The notes under the pieces are model-generated. The model had not been told where the DNA came from and made no database searches. It saw only the letters and a list, made by a program, of their open reading frames with translations. From Ignavibacteriales bacterium (lineage in GTDB: Bacteria > Bacteroidota > Ignavibacteria > UBA10030): a DNA stretch of 64,000 bases. The DNA lies in assembly GCA_016192345.1 (NCBI GenBank), contig JACPUH010000007.1, forward strand, positions 1 to 64,000, read 5' to 3'. A program made the position numbers and the translations under genes. Shown in pieces: positions 1 through 9,149 of the stretch (position 1 is its first letter; each line of letters opens with the position of its first letter).

Positions 1-110
1 AGGCGATCGCAAACGCGGGATACAATGCAAACGAGACGGTGCGAAACGCCGAGGCTTACGAAAAACTGGATGCCTGCTGCAAAATCGATGCAAAGAAAAA
101 GAAGAAGTAA
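1..110 (+). CDS. Heavy-metal-associated (HMA) domain protein, 3' end only
   Basis: The reading frame starting at base 3 runs open to a TAA at 108-110 and gives 35 residues beginning AIANAGYNANETVRN and ending in a lysine-rich tail KKKKK. The AIANAGY(N)A segment followed by an EAYEKLDACCK segment is typical of the C-terminal part of small HMA-fold metal-binding proteins found in Bacteroidota-type genomes, which bind a soft metal ion through an N-terminal CxxC that would lie outside this window. Only the end is visible, so the metal and partner cannot be named. It converges on ccmF and shares a terminator with it. Confidence 0.6.
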   Translation, partial: AIANAGYNANETVRNAEAYEKLDACCKIDAKKKKK

Positions 111-143
111 GATCGTAAAAACCTGTCAGGTTTGAACCGGAAT

Positions 144-179
144 AAAAAAGTCCCGCAGAGCGATCTGCGGGACTTTTTT
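144..179. terminator. Bidirectional Rho-independent terminator between the HMA gene and ccmF
   Basis: A perfect 10-base GC-rich stem (GTCCCGCAGA / TCTGCGGGAC) with loop GCGA is flanked by A6 on one side and T6 on the other, so it reads as an intrinsic terminator on both strands. It lies 33 bases after the HMA stop codon and 20 bases after the ccmF stop codon. Confidence 0.9.
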
Positions 180-198
180 GTTGCCTCACTGAGTTTCC

Positions 199-2559
199 TT
201 ATCCCTTACGCCACTTCTCCGCCTGCAGTTTTGCCTCTTCGGCGCGCCGTATAATGGTAAGGGCAAATCCAACGATGAGGGTCACCGTCCCGACCCAGAC
301 CAGGTTGATCATCGGTTTGATGCTTGCCTCCACCACGAGGGTTTCGCTTTTCTTGATTGCCGCAGGATCTTCGGGATACTTCACGGAAAACTCCACTTTC
401 GATTGCGACTTATCCTCACGATCGGGGATGATGCGCACAAGGGTGAATTCGTACGATCGCTGATCGGCCGCAACATAGGTCGCGGCTGTAAACTCCGGCC
501 CTGACTCGGTATTCATCATTTTCAGGGTCAAGGGTTGTTTCCTCTTCCCTTCAAGGATCAGGAGGTGCACGTTGATGACGAAGTTTTTTCCCTCCAGCAT
601 GGCCCCGCGTTCAAAGGCGTTGAAATCAAAATCGATGAACCTGACATTGAACCCGGCTACCTGTGCTTCGGCATCCTTCAGCATGGTCATCGACTCTTCC
701 CTGGGTCCACCCGCCTGCTCCACGGAGACGGGTGAGACGTAAAAATCTTTGTTGATAAAGTTGATCAGGTCCGGGTGTCGCAAGGTCGATTGTTCGCTAA
801 AGTGCATGGAGGGAGCCACAGTACGCCTGATTCCTTCCTTCACCACCTCGATGTCAAAGGCAAACCGGTCACGATCCAGCGCACGGTACCCGGTATACAT
901 GATGGTATAGCCCAGGGCTTCCACCGGCTTATTGCGCTCGAGGGAAACCGTCGCCTTGTCATCATAGCGCTCCGACGTGATAAATCCGAGGCACATGATC
1001 GCAATTCCGATGTGGGCAATCGAACCGCCGACGAACTTCGGGTTTCCCCGATAAATGCCATACCCAACCTGGAGGTTGGCAAAGAGGGAGAACGCGGAAC
1101 AGAACGCAAAGAGGAGAATTTCAATCTCCTCCCATCCCATCAGCAGGATGAGTGCCGTTGTCCCGAGCCCCAGAAGGACAGGCCAAAGCATGCTCTTCAG
1201 CAGTGAGCCGGTCTTCGAATGCCTCCACCAGAGAAGCTGACCAAGTCCCGAAAGAAAGGTGATGCCGATTCCGAGAGGGAGGTTCGTCTGGACATAGTAC
1301 ATGATCTCAACGGCGGATGCTTTTCCTTTGAGAAGGGAAGTGATGATTGGAGAAGAGGTCCCAATCGCAACGAAGAGGGCCATGAAGCTTAATGCAAAAG
1401 CGCCGAGAAAGAGGGCAAACTCTCGCGAGATGAAAGAATGCTCCACGGGAACCTTTGGCATCTCCTTCATCCGGCTGAACAGGAGGCCGAATCCTATTGC
1501 ACTGAACAGGGCGATACATCCCAGCAGCAGCCAGTAAACCCAATTTCCCGGATCGACGAATGAGTGAACAGACGTGTCACCCAGGACTCCGCTCCTCGTC
1601 AGGAACGTGCTGTAGAGAACCGTGATGAACGTCAGAAGACTGAGGACAAAATTGGTCTTCACGAACGCCCCGCTCTTCCGCTGGGTCAACGTCGTGTGGA
1701 TGGAGGCAACGCAGAAAAGCCATGGGACGAGGGAGGAATTTTCCACGGGGTCCCACCCCCAGAAACCGCCCCAACCCAGAGTCTCGTAGGCCCAATACCC
1801 GCCAAGGATGATCCCCGTTCCGAGCACCATCGACCCGAAAACCGACCAGGGAGTCGCCACCCGAATCCAGGAGTTATAGTCTCGTTTCATCAAACCGGCA
1901 ACCGCATGGGCATACGGCACCGCCATCGAGGAGAAACCGATGAAAAGGATCTGGGGATGAATCACCATCCAGTAGTTCTGGAGAAGGGGGTTCAATCCCT
2001 TTCCTTCCACCGGGTAGCGCGCCCAAAGGTTCTTCGCGGCATCGAGGATTACAAAGTTCGAGATCCCGGCGGGAACCGGACCGGTCTGGAGCAGGTCGTT
2101 GGGAAAAGAATCCCAGATGAAGGCAAACGGGTTCTTAATGACCAGCATCAAAAGGAGGAAACTGAGGATCAGCGAGTAAACCGACATGACTTCGGGCTCA
2201 TAGTCATTTTTCGATGCGTACTGCATCAAAAAGACCCCGATGATGGAGGTATAGAGAGCCCACAAAGTGAAACTCCCCTCCTGTCCGGCATAGAACGTCG
2301 AGAGAAGAAGGGAAAGCGGCAAATCGGTGGAACTGTAATTCCAGATATAGGTGTATTGAAACTGGTGGGTGATGATCAGGTACAGGAAGATCGCCGAGGA
2401 CGTCATCAAGGAGAGGGTGGCGAGGTGATATCCCCCCCTTGCGAAGGAGACCCATCTGGTGGAATTCTCCTTATGACCCCGATAATAAAAAAAAGCGGCA
2501 GCAAGGGCGGAAAGAAATGCAAGCTTGACGATCATCCCGCCGATCTGACCTAAAAGCAT
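199..2559 (-). CDS. ccmF: Cytochrome c heme lyase subunit CcmF
   Basis: A 786-residue polytopic membrane protein of the HCT family that attaches heme to apocytochrome c on the outer face of the membrane, receiving it from CcmE. The tryptophan-rich WWD heme-handling motif is visible at about residues 256-275 (WAYETLGWGGFWGWD), with conserved histidines before it (MVIHP at 201, YAHAV near 218) and a second pair after it (RSGVLGDTSVHSF). The length is within the CcmF range of roughly 650-800. It is the last gene of the ccm operon, starts 11 bases after the ccmE stop and is followed by a terminator. No ccmG or ccmH follows it. Confidence 0.95.
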   Translation of the reverse strand: MLLGQIGGMIVKLAFLSALAAAFFYYRGHKENSTRWVSFARGGYHLATLSLMTSSAIFLYLIITHQFQYTYIWNYSSTDLPLSLLLSTFYAGQEGSFTLWALYTSIIGVFLMQYASKNDYEPEVMSVYSLILSFLLLMLVIKNPFAFIWDSFPNDLLQTGPVPAGISNFVILDAAKNLWARYPVEGKGLNPLLQNYWMVIHPQILFIGFSSMAVPYAHAVAGLMKRDYNSWIRVATPWSVFGSMVLGTGIILGGYWAYETLGWGGFWGWDPVENSSLVPWLFCVASIHTTLTQRKSGAFVKTNFVLSLLTFITVLYSTFLTRSGVLGDTSVHSFVDPGNWVYWLLLGCIALFSAIGFGLLFSRMKEMPKVPVEHSFISREFALFLGAFALSFMALFVAIGTSSPIITSLLKGKASAVEIMYYVQTNLPLGIGITFLSGLGQLLWWRHSKTGSLLKSMLWPVLLGLGTTALILLMGWEEIEILLFAFCSAFSLFANLQVGYGIYRGNPKFVGGSIAHIGIAIMCLGFITSERYDDKATVSLERNKPVEALGYTIMYTGYRALDRDRFAFDIEVVKEGIRRTVAPSMHFSEQSTLRHPDLINFINKDFYVSPVSVEQAGGPREESMTMLKDAEAQVAGFNVRFIDFDFNAFERGAMLEGKNFVINVHLLILEGKRKQPLTLKMMNTESGPEFTAATYVAADQRSYEFTLVRIIPDREDKSQSKVEFSVKYPEDPAAIKKSETLVVEASIKPMINLVWVGTVTLIVGFALTIIRRAEEAKLQAEKWRKG

Positions 2560-2570
2560 AGAGTCTCCGG

Positions 2571-2960
2571 TTAGAGGGTTTTCTTTACCGCTTCGGCGTC
2601 ACCCTCATACTTCGAGGGGCACTTGGTGAGGACATCTGTGGCGTGGAACTCATCTCCGACAAATCTTCCCTTGGCAACCACGCTCTCGGCAAGCTCAAAG
2701 TTATTTGGCTTCGCCCCATCCAGCACCACTTTGACGACGCGGTTGTTGTCGTCCTTCATGTAGAACGAGAACTTCACGTGTTCCGCATCGAACGCGATCT
2801 CCTGCTCCCTCACCCACTCTCCCTTGACTTGCGCTTTTTTGCTGGTACGTTCCGCGGCGGCAAAGTCCATATACTCGACATTGGACTCGATAAAGTTCAC
2901 CGCTCCCAGGATGATCCCGACGACAACCACGGCAAGACCGACAACGACTTTCACCTTCAT
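2571..2960 (-). CDS. ccmE: Periplasmic heme chaperone CcmE, CxxxY variant
   Basis: A 129-residue protein with one N-terminal membrane anchor (about residues 4-20) and an OB-fold periplasmic domain that carries heme from CcmABCD to CcmF. Classical CcmE binds heme covalently through a histidine in an HxxxY motif; here the matching stretch is LTKCPSKYE, with Cys114 and Tyr118, i.e. the CxxxY variant described for the modified cytochrome c maturation system of Desulfovibrio and some archaea (System I*). The start is set at 2960 because an AGGGGA ribosome site precedes this ATG and the ATGA overlap with ccmD fits; a longer frame to 3137 would run through ccmD. Confidence in the family is high. Confidence 0.9.
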   Translation of the reverse strand: MKVKVVVGLAVVVVGIILGAVNFIESNVEYMDFAAAERTSKKAQVKGEWVREQEIAFDAEHVKFSFYMKDDNNRVVKVVLDGAKPNNFELAESVVAKGRFVGDEFHATDVLTKCPSKYEGDAEAVKKTL

Positions 2961-3103
2961 GAGGGTTCCCCTTTCTTGATCCGTTTCTCCAGATCCTGCA
3001 GCTTCTTGTCCAGTCGCACCAAATACCATGCGAGACCGCTCCAGATCAGCAACACGATGCCAAGAACGATATACATTTGATTCGTACTCAAAAACTCTTC
3101 CAT
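2957..3103 (-). CDS. ccmD: CcmD-like small membrane protein
   Basis: A 48-residue frame reading MEEFLSTNQMYIVLGIVLL at its start, then IWSGLAWYLVRLDKKLQDLEKRIKK. It has one membrane span (about residues 10-28) followed by a short basic amphipathic helix, which is the architecture of CcmD, the small subunit that helps release holo-CcmE from the CcmABC complex. It has a good ribosome site (AGAGGTG), follows ccmC by 2 bases and overlaps the ccmE start by ATGA. CcmD proteins share little sequence, so the call rests mainly on size, topology and position between ccmC and ccmE. Confidence 0.8.
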   Translation of the reverse strand: MEEFLSTNQMYIVLGIVLLIWSGLAWYLVRLDKKLQDLEKRIKKGEPS

Positions 3104-3105
3104 GA

Positions 3106-3819
3106 TCACCTCTCTGATAGTTCGCGTGAGGATTCATACTCCAGGCGTGCGGTCCGGATTCTCATCTGCAGCATCCAGACAAATAACAGCGTAAACCCGA
3201 TCAACGATACATAGAACAGCACGCGCATGTTGGGAGCAAGCATTTTCGATTCGAAGAGAGGACCCTTCCCGCCCGCGTCCTCCTTTGCTCCGGGATGCAG
3301 GCCGGACATCATCCGCGGCATGACAAAGATAAAGAACGGAGCCGTCAGTCCACCAATGATGGAATACACGGCCGAAAGGGAGGCACGTTTTTCATCCGAC
3401 TCGATGGCGGAGCGTAACGCAAAGTAGGCCCCATAGATCAGGAGGAGGATGAAAATTGAAGTCTGCCGGGGATCCCAGCTCCAGAACGATCCCCAGTTGA
3501 AACGGGCCCACAACGCCCCCGTCACCGTCGCAAGGATGCAGAACAGGAAACCGAGGCCCGCCGCTGAGACGGACTTGAAATCATAGTCGATTTCCTTTGT
3601 CCGAAGGTAGCGGAAACCGAAATAGGTCGAAACAAGGAAACCCAGCACGGAGGTCCAGGCCATCGGAACGTGAAAAAAAAGATTGCGGGCCTTGTCCTCC
3701 AAACCGGGAATAACAGGGAACTCCAGCCAACTCTGTGGCGATGGGGAAAGCGGTATCCCCAATCCTGCGATCACGATAAACGAGATAATTCCGAGTGAGC
3801 CATATTTGACAAACTTCAT
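3106..3819 (-). CDS. ccmC: Heme exporter / heme-handling protein CcmC
   Basis: A 237-residue six-span membrane protein of the HCT family that presents heme to CcmE. The WWD signature is clear at about residues 104-118 (WARFNWGSFWSWDP), with the first axial histidine in FFHVPMAW (His50) and the second in SGLHPG after the motif. The start was placed at 3819, where GGAAGGA precedes the ATG by 6 bases; the in-frame ATG at 3837 lies inside ccmB and has no ribosome site. It begins 1 base past the ccmB stop, consistent with translational coupling. Confidence 0.93.
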   Translation of the reverse strand: MKFVKYGSLGIISFIVIAGLGIPLSPSPQSWLEFPVIPGLEDKARNLFFHVPMAWTSVLGFLVSTYFGFRYLRTKEIDYDFKSVSAAGLGFLFCILATVTGALWARFNWGSFWSWDPRQTSIFILLLIYGAYFALRSAIESDEKRASLSAVYSIIGGLTAPFFIFVMPRMMSGLHPGAKEDAGGKGPLFESKMLAPNMRVLFYVSLIGFTLLFVWMLQMRIRTARLEYESSRELSER

Positions 3820-3820
3820 G

Positions 3821-4495
3821 TTAATCCTTCCAGACATAGTCGAAGAGCAGGAACGAGCCGCCGGTCATCACGAGGATGTATCCGACAAGGATCTGAAAGT
3901 CTCCCATCGCCTCGGAGAAGTTCTCTCCTTCCAGGGCACGGGCCGTGGCGTTCATCACGGTCATCAGGAGAACGATCAGAATGGGAAACGAGAGAACGGG
4001 ATACAAGGTTCCTCTCGTGTTTGCCTTTGCCACGATGGCCGCTATGATCGTCGCCGCAGAGGCAAATCCCAGGCTTCCCAGAAAAACCGTCACAAAAAAA
4101 ATGGAGGGCGTCTGAATGATGAAAAATTCTGAAAACACCAGGGTGTAGAGCACCGTGACGGCAAGCGTCAGGGATACCGTCAGGGCGGTGTTGAATAGCA
4201 GTTTCCCGAAATAGACCGTCGACGGTGATGCGACCAATTGCAACGTCAGAGTCGTCCCCCGTTCCTCTTCACTGACAAAAATACGCGATAGGCTCGACAT
4301 GGCTGTGAAGAAGACGACGACCCAATACATTCCCGACAAGACTGTGGGGCTTGGCTGGTCCGCCCGAAGCGCAAAAAGGATCGTTGCAACAGCCGTCACA
4401 ACAAACATCAAAAGGGCGTTAAGGGCATAGCGTGTCCTCAACTCCGAGCGAACATCTTTCGAAAACAAGGCTACCGTACTGGAAACTGCACTCAT
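3821..4495 (-). CDS. ccmB: Heme exporter ABC permease CcmB
   Basis: A 224-residue integral membrane protein with about six hydrophobic spans and the CcmB-type pattern (N-terminal KDVRSELRTR, then FVSEEERGTTLTLQLVASP, as in the family's KE..GT..L..LSP motif). CcmB pairs with the ATPase CcmA and CcmC; ATP hydrolysis is used to release heme-loaded CcmE rather than to pump heme. It sits between ccmA and ccmC, 54 bases after ccmA. The length matches the usual 220 residues. Confidence 0.9.
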   Translation of the reverse strand: MSAVSSTVALFSKDVRSELRTRYALNALLMFVVTAVATILFALRADQPSPTVLSGMYWVVVFFTAMSSLSRIFVSEEERGTTLTLQLVASPSTVYFGKLLFNTALTVSLTLAVTVLYTLVFSEFFIIQTPSIFFVTVFLGSLGFASAATIIAAIVAKANTRGTLYPVLSFPILIVLLMTVMNATARALEGENFSEAMGDFQILVGYILVMTGGSFLLFDYVWKD

Positions 4496-4549
4496 GACGA
4501 CTCCAACATAAGGAATACTTGCAGTAACTTCAAGGTCGTAGACGGGGCA

Positions 4550-5173
4550 CTACGCCACCTGGAACCGGCGACTGCACCACTTCGCCTCCCCTTCATCGTT
4601 GGTGGCCAGGATCAGAATCCCGGCCTTCCCTTGCTCCAACACCACTTGCTGCACGATTTCTATCCCCTCAGCGTCAAGGTTCGAAGTCGGCTCATCGAGA
4701 AGCAGAACACCAGGGGCGTGCAGGAGCGCGAAGGCATATTTGAGGCGTTGCTTCATACCCGAGGAATAACCCCGGACAAAATCATGCCGTCTTGCAGCAA
4801 GCCCGAAGCGATCGAGCAGTGCCTCCGCTCTCTCCTTGGTGAGTGAACCGTTCGATCGGATACTGGAGAGAATCATGAGATTCTCCAATCCCGTGAACTC
4901 ATCGTACAACTGGAGATAGGGCGACACAAGTCCTATGGCCGATTTGATGTCATCCGGGAGAACCTTTGTTCCCTTCAGGGTATAGGCAACCGTCCCTTTC
5001 GTCGGAGTCAGAAGCCCGGAGAGTATTTTAATCAGCGTGGACTTGCCGGAACCGTTCTTTCCTGTCAGGGCGAGCGATTCCCCCGAGGAAATGGTGAACG
5101 TAAGATCGCGGAAAATCGTACGCCGGTTAAACTCCTGACTGATGCCGTTGATCGTAAGAGTGATGTCGTTCAT
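4550..5173 (-). CDS. ccmA: Heme exporter ATP-binding protein CcmA
   Basis: A 207-residue ABC ATPase. Visible motifs are Walker A TGKNGSGKST (about residues 37-46), the signature YSSGMKQR, and Walker B VLLLDEPTSNLD. CcmA energises the CcmABCD complex that frees holo-CcmE. The start is taken at 5173, where the ATG overlaps the TGA of the upstream metalloprotease gene (ATGA); a longer frame to 5194 exists but overlaps more. As the first ccm gene it may be transcribed with the secreted-protein genes upstream. Assignment to CcmA rather than another small ABC ATPase relies on its position next to ccmB. Confidence 0.92.
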   Translation of the reverse strand: MNDITLTINGISQEFNRRTIFRDLTFTISSGESLALTGKNGSGKSTLIKILSGLLTPTKGTVAYTLKGTKVLPDDIKSAIGLVSPYLQLYDEFTGLENLMILSSIRSNGSLTKERAEALLDRFGLAARRHDFVRGYSSGMKQRLKYAFALLHAPGVLLLDEPTSNLDAEGIEIVQQVVLEQGKAGILILATNDEGEAKWCSRRFQVA

Positions 5174-6879
5174 TGAAGGATTGCCACCTTCCATCGGTAT
5201 TCATTGCTCCCGCAGCGGGCAAAGAGAAAATAAACGCCCGAAGCAACCCGCTCCCGCAAGTCGCCGGTAGGAACATAGACGAGCTTGTTCCCAAACGCAT
5301 CCACCACGGGATAGCGCTGCGAGTACACAAGATCGAAAGAAGCTGAAAGGAGGAAGACCTCCGCGTCGGCGGCCGTCGATCCGGTCAATGGTATTGTCAG
5401 CACGCGGGCCTCCTGGAGCCTGAGAGGATTTGGGGAAATCTCGGGAGCTGCATTGGCATTCTTCCGACTGGAGGATTCGAGGTACAACAATCGCCATGCT
5501 TTCGGGTCGCCGGAAAAACCACCCGTGACCCCTTTGGAGAGAGTCTGCGATGGAAGCGTGGTTTTTCCCGATGAGAGAGTAACGTCAAAGATCCGCGGAT
5601 TGGGATCAACGCTGCCGGCCTCGACTATCTCCACGTTCGTGGCGAGAGCAGTAATAGTATCTCCTGGGAGAACGAACTGATAAAATTGCGATGAGAGCGG
5701 GTATGCAGAGGCGGAAATCGTGGAGGTCGAACCGTTATACGCGGCAGAGACATTAGGAACATAGCGCGGGTACCGATGCCCCTCGGGATAAAACCTGATG
5801 GTGTCCGCACGATCGGCGGTAAAGTAATTCCAGTAACTGAAGAGCGCAAATTCGGATACAAGGCCTGAACCATGTTGTTCGAGAACACCGTCTATGCTCT
5901 GCAACACCGGTGCATTCCGTATCCCGGACCATACCCCCCGCATCACATCCATCCCGAACCGCTTGGCAAGGAAATGGGCAAAAATCGACCGTTCATATCC
6001 GAAAAAAGTGGGAAAGCTGTACGTGGTAAACCGCAGTGACCGCTGCGTCTGAGATTCACGAAAACGTTGAAAGTATGACGGCACATCAAAAAGGTAATCG
6101 TTCACGTTGGGAAAAAGAACGTCCTCCATCCAAACGGCACTCAGTTCGTAAAAATAAAAATCATAATTCTCAGAACTGCTCCAGATCCCATACGCACCGA
6201 TCTGCACGGCATGATGAAACTCGTGCGCTGCGGTCACTTTGAGCCCGTTCAGACCGGGGGTCCGGTGCCCAAGGTAATCATTATCGATCTCGATAAACGT
6301 GGAATACCGCTCGCTGGGGCCTCCGGGGATCAGGTCACTCGCGAGCCAGGAGGTACTTCCAAATTCCCCCGTTCCAAGGTCCCCGATATACACGTCATAT
6401 TCACCCCCCCCTCCCTGCCCGTTGTCTGGGGGTGGAGGCAGATAGCCAAGGACCGTCACCTGAACTTCCCAGCAATGGTCAAAGGCTGCGACAACGGAAT
6501 CAACGAACTGACTAAAGGTCCCGGGAATTCTCCCCGGAGACCCTCCCGTGGTAATCATCGCCGGAGCTTGAAAGCCGGTTGTGTCATAATGGATGCGGAA
6601 TCTGCCGGAAGGGCTCACCCTGCTCGTTTGCCGCAAGGGTCGCTGAAGAATTCTTGCCAGATCAGCTTTACTGAGGGCCGGTGATTTACTTCCTAGGGCA
6701 TGAGTCATGGCAAGAAGTGAGGTACCGCATTTTGCATCACTGAACGAGGACATCGGGACATCTCCAAGGAGCCCCGCCAAGCCGCTGCGCAACGAGGCTT
6801 GCCTTACGTTCGACGAGGTTTGGGCCATTCCCGGAGGCATCAGCAGGATTCCAAGCAAGACAGTCACAAGGATCGTCAC
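5170..6879 (-). CDS. Secreted zinc metalloprotease-like protein with type IX secretion-style C-terminal tail
   Basis: A 569-residue exported protein. A signal peptide (residues 1-20, cleavage near MAQ) is followed by a middle domain with AAHEFHHAVQIG, giving zinc ligands His219 and His223 and catalytic Glu220; a downstream FYELSAVWMED segment (Glu245) probably supplies the third ligand. This arrangement resembles the MXAN_6640-type putative metalloproteases. The last 90 residues (starting SPNPLRL and ending ASGVYFLFAR...WKVAIL) resemble the type A sorting domain that targets cargo to the type IX secretion system. Substrate unknown. It overlaps the FG-GAP gene upstream and ccmA downstream by 4 bases each. 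Confidence 0.7.
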   Translation of the reverse strand: MTILVTVLLGILLMPPGMAQTSSNVRQASLRSGLAGLLGDVPMSSFSDAKCGTSLLAMTHALGSKSPALSKADLARILQRPLRQTSRVSPSGRFRIHYDTTGFQAPAMITTGGSPGRIPGTFSQFVDSVVAAFDHCWEVQVTVLGYLPPPPDNGQGGGGEYDVYIGDLGTGEFGSTSWLASDLIPGGPSERYSTFIEIDNDYLGHRTPGLNGLKVTAAHEFHHAVQIGAYGIWSSSENYDFYFYELSAVWMEDVLFPNVNDYLFDVPSYFQRFRESQTQRSLRFTTYSFPTFFGYERSIFAHFLAKRFGMDVMRGVWSGIRNAPVLQSIDGVLEQHGSGLVSEFALFSYWNYFTADRADTIRFYPEGHRYPRYVPNVSAAYNGSTSTISASAYPLSSQFYQFVLPGDTITALATNVEIVEAGSVDPNPRIFDVTLSSGKTTLPSQTLSKGVTGGFSGDPKAWRLLYLESSSRKNANAAPEISPNPLRLQEARVLTIPLTGSTAADAEVFLLSASFDLVYSQRYPVVDAFGNKLVYVPTGDLRERVASGVYFLFARCGSNEYRWKVAILQ

Positions 6880-9095
6880 TCGTTCCCCCTGCTCAAAAGG
6901 AGTGTGCCGTTATAGAGCCTGAGCGTACCTTTCTGTGTGTCGCTCACAGCAAAATCAAGGACCCCGTCCCCGGTCAGATCTCCCACGGCAAAGTGGCTGG
7001 CTGACGGAACGCTCAAAAGCACACGGAATGCATCGAACGTTCCATCCCCGTTTCCACGCAGCCACCCGATGGCATTGCGCGTCATTTCATGCAGGACGAT
7101 ATCAACGGCCCCGTCCCGGTCAAGATCCACAAATTGCAACTGCGACCGGTCGCTGATCTGGATATTGACCGCCACGGTGTCCGGCAAATGAAATGTCCCG
7201 TCCCCTTTTCCCCTGACGAGATTCAGCATTTTCACCTGTTGAGGGAAGGCGATCAGGATATCGGGGTTTCCATCCTTGTTGCAGTCGGTGTTCCAAAAAT
7301 ACGATTTTTGGATCTGTTGTTCAGTCAACTCGTAGGAAAACACTTTTTGTCGGAACGAGAGGACCGAGTCGCCCAACGACACTGCAAATTCGTACTTCGC
7401 CTGTGAATTGCGAAAGAGATACGAGACATCGACCAATCCATCCTTGTTCACGTCGGAAACGGAGGCACCCAGGAGCGCATTCGGGATGGTGAGGCGGAAG
7501 TTTCTTTCGATAAACCGCTGGGGTCCCAGTTGCTGGAACAAGGTAAGCGCCGGCAGGCTGTTCGAGGTCGAAGAATTATAGGAAAAGAAACTGACGAGCC
7601 CTTCCTCATTCTGATCCCAATACAGGAGCTCTGCCTCACCCGTTGTCGGGATGACATAATTTACGGTCGAACGGTCCCGAAGGTCCAACGTAAAAAAAGA
7701 AAGCTGGTCGCTTTGGGGATAGGAAACGATAAAGCGAGCGACAGAATCGACCAGGGAATGAAACCCGAGATACCGGGGATTTTCTGCGAGCGTGAAGGAG
7801 GACGGACCCATGAATCCCCCTTCACTCTGGTTCACGAACAAAGAGAGGGAGTTTGTCCCGGCATTCACCAATGCAATATCCGTCCGCCCATCCACATTGA
7901 AGTCTTCCAGAACGACTCCTCGTGGCCGGACACCCGCAACAAACTCCAGGGAGTCGCGCAATGCCGCCGCTCGCATGCCCGATTCAAGGAGCAGGAGCTG
8001 CTCTCCCTGCCGATCAAGCACGAGCGCGTCGGCACGGCCGTCGAGGGTGAAATCCGCAACAACAACATCGACGGGATCCATACCCGCGGAAAACATCTCC
8101 CGTTCCGTGGTGATCTCAAGTCCCGTGTTGAAATGCACTCCGAGGGAAGGGGGCCGGACGATGCGGACGAGGTCTGGGAAACCGTCATTGGTGACGTCGG
8201 CCAATACAGGTTGTACCGTTTGCTTTTCAACAGGGAGACGTGTCTCCAGATGAAAATCACCCAATCCATTGCCGCCCCACACCTCCATGCGCGAGGGATT
8301 CTGCATCCAGAGGACCAGGTCCAGGTGTCCCTGAAACGTCAAAGGGAGGGCGAATATCGTTTCAACATTCCCATCGACCTGGAGAACGGCCTGATCGAGA
8401 AAGGCGCCGAGACCGACGCCATAGAGAAAATGGATTTCGCTTTTCACCCAATCATAGGCAATGAGATCGAGGATCGCATCGTTATTGAGATGGGCAAGTA
8501 CAGCCGCGCCGACTGAGGTTTCCGGATAGATGGTCCTCCCCATCCGGAAGGATCCCGGTGCACGACCGAGAAAGGGGACGATTCCGGGATTCTCCCGATC
8601 GTACATCAGAATATCGGGCCGGCGATCGTTATTAATATCCCCTACAAGCACGCCAAACGGTGTGATCGGGGGCGTCAACACGGTCCAGGCGGAGAGGCTG
8701 TCGGGTGCAGTGTCGACCACGATGGCAACCTTGTGCTCAGATCGATCGATGATGAGGATATCCTTCACACCGTCTCCATTGACATCCTCAAGCAGGACGG
8801 AATCAAATCGGAGTGGTGCGGTATGCTCGCGGTACGACACGGTCGTTGCCGCGGAATCAAACTTCCCGAGCGTGATTGAGGTCGATTCCTTGTTCCAGAG
8901 GACGATGGTGGCCGCCGGGGGTTGGGTCAGCAGGGCCCCATGGTCGAAATTGCCGGGGACGGAAAACGCATGATATAACCCAAAGGGTGTATCGTGCGTT
9001 TGGCTCGAGGATTGTGAGGTAACGATCCACCAGGAAAACAAAGCGGCAGCGAGAAACTGCGATGAGCGTTGCACTACGTCAGGAGGGGTTCGCAC
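6876..9095 (-). CDS. Secreted FG-GAP/VCBS repeat protein
   Basis: A 739-residue exported protein beginning with a GTG codon and a hydrophobic signal segment (about residues 13-32). The body consists of at least ten copies of a calcium-binding loop of the type DxNxDGxxD, for example DVNGDGVKD, DINNDRRPD, DVTNDGFPD, DFNVDGRTD, DVNKDGLVD, DLDRDGAVD and DLTGDGVLD, which is the pattern of integrin-like beta-propeller FG-GAP repeats. No catalytic domain or sorting tail is seen. Its stop overlaps the start of the metalloprotease gene (ATGA), so the two are probably translated together and may act at the cell surface as a pair. Specific role unknown. Confidence 0.75.
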   Translation of the reverse strand: MRTPPDVVQRSSQFLAAALFSWWIVTSQSSSQTHDTPFGLYHAFSVPGNFDHGALLTQPPAATIVLWNKESTSITLGKFDSAATTVSYREHTAPLRFDSVLLEDVNGDGVKDILIIDRSEHKVAIVVDTAPDSLSAWTVLTPPITPFGVLVGDINNDRRPDILMYDRENPGIVPFLGRAPGSFRMGRTIYPETSVGAAVLAHLNNDAILDLIAYDWVKSEIHFLYGVGLGAFLDQAVLQVDGNVETIFALPLTFQGHLDLVLWMQNPSRMEVWGGNGLGDFHLETRLPVEKQTVQPVLADVTNDGFPDLVRIVRPPSLGVHFNTGLEITTEREMFSAGMDPVDVVVADFTLDGRADALVLDRQGEQLLLLESGMRAAALRDSLEFVAGVRPRGVVLEDFNVDGRTDIALVNAGTNSLSLFVNQSEGGFMGPSSFTLAENPRYLGFHSLVDSVARFIVSYPQSDQLSFFTLDLRDRSTVNYVIPTTGEAELLYWDQNEEGLVSFFSYNSSTSNSLPALTLFQQLGPQRFIERNFRLTIPNALLGASVSDVNKDGLVDVSYLFRNSQAKYEFAVSLGDSVLSFRQKVFSYELTEQQIQKSYFWNTDCNKDGNPDILIAFPQQVKMLNLVRGKGDGTFHLPDTVAVNIQISDRSQLQFVDLDRDGAVDIVLHEMTRNAIGWLRGNGDGTFDAFRVLLSVPSASHFAVGDLTGDGVLDFAVSDTQKGTLRLYNGTLLLSRGNE

Positions 9096-9149
9096 GAATA
9101 TTCAACATTGGTTGCCGGAGTTCGCGCTCGAGAACTTCAAACGGTACTG

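Noticed and set aside
1564-2553. A 329-codon plus-strand open frame inside ccmF
   Set aside because: It is antisense to an unambiguous ccmF and its translation shows no domain.
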